Part shown: in pieces, positions 42,981 to 47,917 of the stretch
Layout: every line of letters begins with the position of its first letter
How positions within the stretch are numbered: the first letter of the stretch is position 1
Assembly: GCA_026260175.1 (NCBI GenBank)
Contig: JAKCWW010002205.1
Location: forward strand, 6,408-54,324
DNA from: Reticulitermes lucifugus
Lineage: Eukaryota > Arthropoda > Insecta > Blattodea > Rhinotermitidae
Length of the DNA: 47,917 nt
Direction of reading: 5' to 3'
Program-made: the position numbers and the translations under genes
Notes under the pieces: generated by a model
What the model was told of the DNA's origin: nothing
The model's database searches: none
The model's input: the letters and a program-made list of their open reading frames with translations, nothing else

Positions 42981-43188
42981 TTGAGGAAGCAGTCTTCTGG
43001 GTTGTTGCATCGTGTGGTTGAGTATTTGCTTCCCGGCGTTTTGAAGAAACGTACGGCCTTCATACTCTGGGTTATGAGTCAATTCACGTACTCATAACCC
43101 TGAAGATGAAGGCGGCATGTTTCTTCGAAACCTCGGGAAGTAATTACCCAACCACACGGCACAACAACCTAGAAGACTGCTTCCTCAA
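42981..43188. mobile_element. Family H foldback: two 99-bp arms, hammerhead-like hairpins
   Basis: Left arm 42981-43079 and right arm 43090-43188 are of equal length and reverse complements with scattered mismatches, around a 10-bp loop (43080-43089). Ends: TTGAGGAAGCAGTCTTCTGG and AGAAGACTGCTTCCTCAA. The right arm contains CTGAAGA (43100-43106), extra T, GAAG/CTTC stem, GAAAC, CTCGGG, then TACCCAACCACACGGC. The base pattern after GAAAC has G where U16.1 is expected, so catalysis is unlikely. The left arm copy is more decayed (TTGAAGAAACG, CCTTCATACTCTGGG). Minus frame 42854-43063 is a translation. Confidence 0.8.
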
Positions 43189-43288
43189 TACGGCGACATA
43201 TTTGCGTTAATAAAATCGGCGCTGTTGTCATTTTCGTTGGATAAAGCGGCAACCTTCACGCTACACTAGTCATATCTTTCGCTGCAGT

Positions 43289-43294
<6 letters not shown>

Positions 43295-43329
<35 letters not shown>
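43295..43329 (+). repeat. TC microsatellite, about 17 units
   Basis: Uninterrupted TC run followed by TGACTTG. Confidence 0.95.
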
Positions 43330-43334
<5 letters not shown>

Positions 43335-43371
43335 GTTACACAAGCAACAAGAACGTTAGATGTTTTTATAA

Positions 43372-43606
43372 AGCTGTATAGGGGTAAAGGAGGTAGAGCT
43401 TCATCCACCCTTAAACTGTACATTAAATGAAGGTGGATCTTCAGCCTCTAGCTCCCGTCGCTTTACCTCTGGCGAAACATTTCGTGGTACCCATTAAATA
43501 GGAGGCAGGGTGGGTCCCAGATCGAGGCTGGACGTTTGGGAGAAAGGAAAAATATCTTGCCAAGGCTGGGATTCGAACTCAGATCGTCCATCACATAGCC
43601 CAGGTG
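43372..43606 (-). mobile_element. SINE-G, full length with intact B box
   Basis: Minus strand: head GACGATCTGAGTTCGAATCC (B box GAGTTCGAATCCC), AGCCTTGGCAAGATATTTTT, GGGACCCACCCTGCCTCC, TAATGGGTACCACGAAATGT, GGTAAAGCGACGGGAGCTAG, GATCCACCTTCATTTAATGT, then GAAGCTCTACCTCCTTTACC. Most complete of the six family members together with 20661-20932. Confidence 0.8.
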
Positions 43607-43649
43607 TGTATATTAAATGAAGTTGCTAAACTTATGGCCATTCTGTTGT

Positions 43650-43698
43650 GCGTGTGTGTTTGTGTGTAGGTACGTACGTATGTAGGCATGCATGTATG

Positions 43699-43731
<33 letters not shown>

Positions 43732-43925
43732 TGTATGTACGTACGTATGTTTGTATGTAGGTAGGTAGGTAGGTAGGTGTGTATGTATATATGGATGGAT
43801 GTATATATATGTATGATGTTTGTAATTATGGATGTATTTATTATGTGTGTATGTATGTGTATAGGTAGGTAGGTATGTACGATTGTATATGTAGGTAGGT
43901 AGGTAGATGCCTACATGCGTACGTG
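43650..43925 (+). repeat. Compound GTAT/GTAG tetranucleotide microsatellite
   Basis: Long imperfect array of TGTA, GTAG, GTAC and GGAT tetramers, including GTATGTATGTATGTATGTAT near 43705 and GTAGGTAGGTAGGTAGGT near 43757 and 43890. Likely highly variable in length. Confidence 0.95.
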
Positions 43926-44700
43926 TGTAGTCCCTCTTAAACCATAGTCGTATAGCTTCGTTAAATAGACCAATAGACCAGTACTGTCGGAGCTGGCGAA
44001 CTTGCGGATTTTACTAACTGACGTTTTATAATCGATAGTTTAAATATTTGGAATTCCATCTGGTAACAGCATTCTGATTCTATTTTCTAACGCCGCCCAC
44101 TTCTCAGCCAACAGTGGCCTTCTAATGAACATTTGAGTGATGTTTTTTAGATTCGTGAAATAAACGGGACGATCCTGTTTATGGAACGTTCAACATTTCT
44201 GGCAAGCGACCTGCTGAGGAAATGCCAACGGCTCATCAATGAAAGCACGCGGGCGCCCTCTTCTAAAAATATCCCTCCCAATTTCTGTGTACAGTTTTAT
44301 GACTGAGCTGTAACATAGATCTCATTTGTTTACTGGTAATATAATTGCCTTGCCAAAGGCTTTTTACACGTAGGAAGAAGATGGGCAACTATCCATCACT
44401 GCGGAGATTAGCTTTGCTCATTTGAAGCCGTATTTTTTGAGCTTTGTCATTAACAGAAGCTACTTCCCCACATCACAATGCCGGGCACCAAGCCACCGTT
44501 CCCAAGCCTTGCATTTTACAACATTCTATCTGACCCTGCTCTCCTTACAGAGTCCGACCTCCCGCCTGAAGGGAAGAACAAGCAATGAGAGTACTTGCGA
44601 ACAGGATGCTGAGCATATCTGGCAGAAAGTGACAACAGAATATTGAAAATTTCAAAATTAAGAGCTTCACAATTTGAACTTTTCACATAATAATTTTAGA
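43926..44700. other. Unassigned intergenic DNA
   Basis: No recognised gene or repeat; the frame 44422-44646 shows no motif. Confidence 0.4.
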
Positions 44701-44706
44701 GTGATT

Positions 44707-45080
44707 ACTTTAAGGGGGATTAAATGTGTGGGACACGTAGCACGATTGAGGGAATTAAGAAATGAATATAAAATATTTATTCCAGGTTTTCGGTTGTCGT
44801 GACCCGAATGAGGGTTGGAAAATATTTAGGTACCGAAACCATTCAAATTTGCATTATTCGCCTAATATTTTGGGGAGTTTAAAATAATTTTGTAAGGTAA
44901 AAGGTGTGTGTACAGTCATACAGGATATTAGAGATTTTGAAGAAATTCTGGTAGGAGAACACTGTGGCGGAAGACCACTTGTGAAATCTAGGGCTAGATG
45001 GAAAACAATATAAACAGATTAGAAAATGTCGGCAGAATGTAAGACTTATGTTGCTTTCGCTCTGGTAACTTCCGTAGATT
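44707..45080 (+). pseudogene. LINE reverse-transcriptase C-terminal remnant, heavily decayed
   Basis: Near 44717 the plus strand encodes GIKCVGHVARLRELRNEY, which matches the pattern RMRWAGHVARM of insect LINE reverse-transcriptase tails (G-H-V-A-R fully kept). About 260 bp later, near 44963, another frame gives GRPLVKSRARWKTI, the expected next block (G-R-P-L-x-x-x-R-R-W). The order is right, but the distance is far larger than in an intact element, so an insertion or rearrangement lies between. Stops follow at once. Confidence 0.5.
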
Positions 45081-45089
45081 TCTAACGCA

Positions 45090-45475
45090 GTGATCATTTT
45101 CAAGAAAAGTAGTGAAGGTGCGAGTATTTGAATCGTGTTTCTCCATGTTTTACACGGCACATACTATGCTTTTATGTACATTAGCAACAAATTTAAAATA
45201 TAATTAAAATAAACATCTCGACAAAGGCAATTATTAATCACGCTCGATTTTCATCTTTAGATCCTTAAGGTTTTCTTCGTTGTCAACAGATACCTGACAA
45301 AGGTCACAAATTTTCTCAATTATAAAATCCAATCACGGGGAGATGTTATAAATGTACATAAGTCTTCATATAAAGTGTCTGTTTTTTTTTGTTCAATTTG
45401 AACCAAAATCGGAATGGGTCGACACATTTTAGTAAATATTCAAAATACAAGGTTCACGGAAATCAGTCCGGTGGG
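45090..45475. other. Unassigned intergenic DNA
   Basis: No recognised gene. GTTCAATTTGAAC is a small palindrome near 45390. Confidence 0.4.
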
Positions 45476-45479
45476 ATTT

Positions 45480-45700
45480 TCTCTCTACTGACGCAAGTGC
45501 CTGTGGTAATGCTGATATTTATCTTTCAGTTTACCTAAGTGGCAGCAGTAATGCTGCCATTCTTTTATGTACCAACGAACTGCCTTCAGCAGTACTGTCT
45601 GTCTAAAGATCCAACTGCCTGTAGTAATGCCACCGTTTTCTTTCTACTGACGTAGATTCCTGCATTAATGCCACAATTGAATGCCACCATTTTTGTGCAT
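45480..45700 (+). repeat. Old degenerate tandem repeat, about five to six units of 32-44 bp
   Basis: GTAATGCTG, GTAATGCTGCC, GTACTGTC, GTAATGCCACC, TTAATGCCAC and GAATGCCACC recur at about 45506, 45548, 45592, 45624 and 45664, each after a CTGCCTGTAG-like segment; CTACTGACGCAAGTGCCTG and CTACTGACGTAGATTCCTG mark two of the units. The array is much more diverged than the ones at 8458 and 26581. Confidence 0.6.
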
Positions 45701-45704
45701 TCCC

Positions 45705-46575
45705 CCACTTGCCTTACTTTTAATTTTATTTTCCGATAACATCTAGTTACTGGTAACATTAATAATGTTATAATAATCGACAATGAACTATGTCGTACTG
45801 CGGGAACTATCCATGTCATGGGAGATATCTTTTCAATATTTCATGCATGTCATGTGACTAACACTGTGATACGAATGGACGGATATAAGAGAAATCAATA
45901 AGGCTTTCTTGATATGAATAAAACTCACTTATTTAATACGTGTTCCACACCACGTGATAGAAAATCTTATTTCAGTATAATGGCTTTTAAAAATGTGACG
46001 TGTGTGTGTCACACATAACAGTTCGTCCGTGTAACATAAGTCACGTAATTGAAGTGAAAGCCAGACGAACTGATGCCATCAACAGACCGCAGAGTGACAC
46101 CCTTTTAAATATCAATTGGCTCCAGACCGTGACCTGCATTTGCTTGGCTGTCCGTTCCAGTACCGTAATAATGTGTTTTTTACACTTCGAATAGTTTATT
46201 TGTAATTGTCCAGTGCCTGTGATTGTTAAGTGTATGTGGTGTAAATGAAATTATATTACTAAATTAAATTGTACAGTTCATTTAAATTTACAATAGATCA
46301 TGATTGAATTTCCCTCACTGCTTACAGAATCAGTGCTTTGATTTGTCTTTTAAAGCGTAAAACGCAGAGATTCTATCGCCTATCCAACCATATTATTCAT
46401 AATGAAAATTTCACTTTTTTTTCAGCCAAATCGAAAATAAGTGGAAGATTATAATTAGTTTGCGAGAAGCAGGCTGTTATAAGTATCACTTTAGTTTTCG
46501 AAATGTGGCTTTATTTGACGTGACACCGTGTAGTCTCTAAACGGACGGCAACTTTCAGGCGGATCAAGCCTTCTC
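45705..46575. other. Unassigned intergenic DNA
   Basis: No recognised gene or repeat. Confidence 0.4.
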
Positions 46576-46582
46576 CATCCGT

Positions 46583-46680
46583 CGATCCTGAAAACATAAG
46601 CAGCGTGTTCCTTGAAACTTTTGTGTCCGTTCTCAACATTACAAGATGTCAACACCCAGAAGAGGTTAAGCTAAACTATC
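46583..46680 (+). mobile_element. Penelope-like family H copy, diverged
   Basis: GATCCTGAAAACATAAGCAG, GTGTTCCTTGAAAC, TTACAAGATGTCAACACCCA and GAAGAGG follow the order of the 43-kb copy (CCTGAAGATGAAGGCGGCAT, GTTTCTTCGAAAC, CAACAACCTAGAAGACTG). The box reads CTGAAAA, so the hairpin core is lost. Confidence 0.5.
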
Positions 46681-46689
46681 TGCTCTGCA

Positions 46690-47076
46690 AGAACCCAAAA
46701 CCTTGTACGTTGAATTTTATTCAGAACAATAATATCGCACAAGCCACCATTTACCGTCACACAGAGAATCCAATCACTAACAGAACATAATACCTTAAAT
46801 GCTCTCATGATTCCCTTATGTACAAAGGCTCTTGATTGATGATTTTTCATTCCCTGTTCTTAATTTATTCATGCTTACCAAGAATATTTGCACGCATGAA
46901 GAAACTAAGAACAAATTAAATTCCGAGAATGTCTGCTGCCATTCGATTCGAAATCTTTCTCCTCCCACTTTGCTATCTAAACACTTAAAGATTAAAGAAT
47001 AGAGAAATGTGATTTTGCTTTTATTTTTTATTGGCTTGAAACTTGATATCTTATATTAATGGTAGAATATACGAGT
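46690..47076. other. Unassigned intergenic DNA
   Basis: No recognised gene or repeat. Confidence 0.35.
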
Positions 47077-47456
47077 AGGCTCAGGTTATTCGAGAGTAGG
47101 GTGCTGAGGAAGATGTTTGGGCCTACAAGGGAGAAAGTAAGAGTATGATGGAGAAAATTGCATAAGGAAGGACTTCATATTTTTGCTCCTTACCAAATAT
47201 TATTCGGGTGATAAATCAAGGGTGATGAGATGGGCTGGGCATGTGGCACGTATAGAGGAAACAGAAATGCATACAGGTTTGTGGTAGGGGACCTGAAGGA
47301 AAGAAGCCAGTTGGAATGCCTAGATGGAGATGAACGAATAATATTAAAATATATCAAATGGTAATAGTATGGAAGGACATAGACTGGATTAATGTGACTC
47401 AGAATATGGACAAGTGGCGGGCTGTTGTAAACGCTGTCATGAACCTTCGTCTTTAA
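47077..47456 (+). pseudogene. LINE reverse-transcriptase C-terminal tail, frameshifted
   Basis: From 47077 the frame reads RLRLFESRVLRKMFGPTREK and stops at TGA 47146-47148, continuing in frame with WRKLHKEGLH. In another frame MRWAGHVARIEE starts at 47225, then GKKPVGMPRWR near 47298, and the end VMNLRL with a TAA at 47454-47456. Block order (VLRKxFGP, WRKLHNEELH, MRWAGHVAR, GKRPxGRPRxRW, final MNLR) is that of the region downstream of the polymerase domain in a widespread insect non-LTR retrotransposon group. At least two stops and two frameshifts show it is dead. The polymerase core is absent (5' truncation, usual for LINEs). The 44.7-kb remnant is of the same group. Confidence 0.85.
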
Positions 47457-47818
47457 TACATTATCAGGAATTACTTGACGAGGTGAGGAAAAGTTAGCCT
47501 CTCAAGAAGGACCCTACGCTACGGAGTTGTTTAACATTTGCCACTTAGAAAGACGTATTCGGTGTCCTGTATATCTAGTTGGGTACTACACTGGACATAG
47601 ATCACACTTATACCATGCCTGTCACATTAGCCGGGATCCCCATCTTTATTCCACCGTGAGTGTATTGTACAAGTATTTGTTATGATAATACCCATTTTAT
47701 ACATTTTATTATTAATTTGTTGAAAGGCGAATTTAGTGCACTTATTAAGTATTTGCGACCGTTTATGAAATTCAGAAATCAAATACCATCTTTAATTAAT
47801 TCAGGTATTCCAAGTTTT
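47457..47818. other. Unassigned intergenic DNA
   Basis: LINE 3' flank and unassigned sequence; no clear poly-A tail after the stop at 47456. Confidence 0.35.
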
Positions 47819-47917
47819 GCCGATCCCAGCGGCCGCGCGGTCTAAGACGTGGGACTACGGCCGCTCGCTTGCTGGGATTGTGGGTTCGAATCCCGCCGGA
47901 GGCATGGATGTCTGTCT
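47819..47917 (+). mobile_element. SINE-A head, cut by window end
   Basis: GCCGATCCCAGCGGCCGCGC, GGTCTAAGACGTGGGACTAC, B box GGGTTCGAATCCCGCC and GGCATGGATGTCTGTCT. The best preserved head of the family in the window; the 3' body lies beyond the end. Confidence 0.92.

Overview
This window looks like gene-poor, repeat-rich, AT-rich nuclear DNA from an insect. I found no convincing host protein-coding exon, no rRNA gene and no functional tRNA gene. All open frames are short (under 200 codons), several have no ATG start, and the longest ones are translations of tandem repeats. The sequence is a draft assembly with two runs of N (22296-22383 and 37630-37891). The repeat families (tRNA-Leu-like SINEs, a second tRNA-like SINE with a GGTTCGATCC B box, Penelope-like hairpin pieces, LINE reverse-transcriptase tails) suggest a cockroach or termite (Blattodea, perhaps Periplaneta-like). 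That placement rests on remembered similarity and is inference only.

Layout. The first 5.6 kb holds a double tRNA-like SINE head (1-172), a C/T-rich 97-bp tandem array (2607-2900), a full SINE-A copy (3229-3472) and otherwise unassigned DNA. From 5.6 to 18 kb come a SINE-G copy, TA microsatellites around a Penelope-like hairpin (6338-6365), a five-unit 50-52 bp minisatellite (8458-8717), a foldback repeat (11086-11252), a SINE-C copy with a 10-bp target duplication (16922-17234) and a 408-bp pogo-like MITE flanked by TA (17555-17966). From 18 to 25 kb lie two copies of one dispersed repeat (18962-19530 and 22768-23218), more SINEs of families A, C and G, and the first assembly gap, which sits inside a SINE-A flanked by a 16-bp direct repeat. 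From 25 to 32 kb are a foldback, a 22-unit 24-bp minisatellite open in frames on both strands (26581-27107), a 220-bp tandem duplication about 97% identical (28425-28864) and a LINE tail (28952-29266, minus). From 36 to 47.9 kb there are three palindromic foldbacks (36539-36718, 37493-37961, 42981-43188), the second of which spans the larger gap, plus a possible piggyBac-type Cys-rich fragment, microsatellites, two decayed LINE tails and a SINE-A cut off by the window end.

The most notable pattern is a set of head-to-head foldbacks that carry, near the centre or in one arm, a conserved hairpin of the form CTGANGATG-stem-GAAA. This resembles the catalytic core of hammerhead ribozymes known from Penelope-like elements. 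The best copy (37580-37620, minus strand) has matching helix I, II and III candidates but an extra U after the CUGAUGA box, so activity is uncertain. No genes work together here; the window reads as successive transposon insertions and local tandem amplification.
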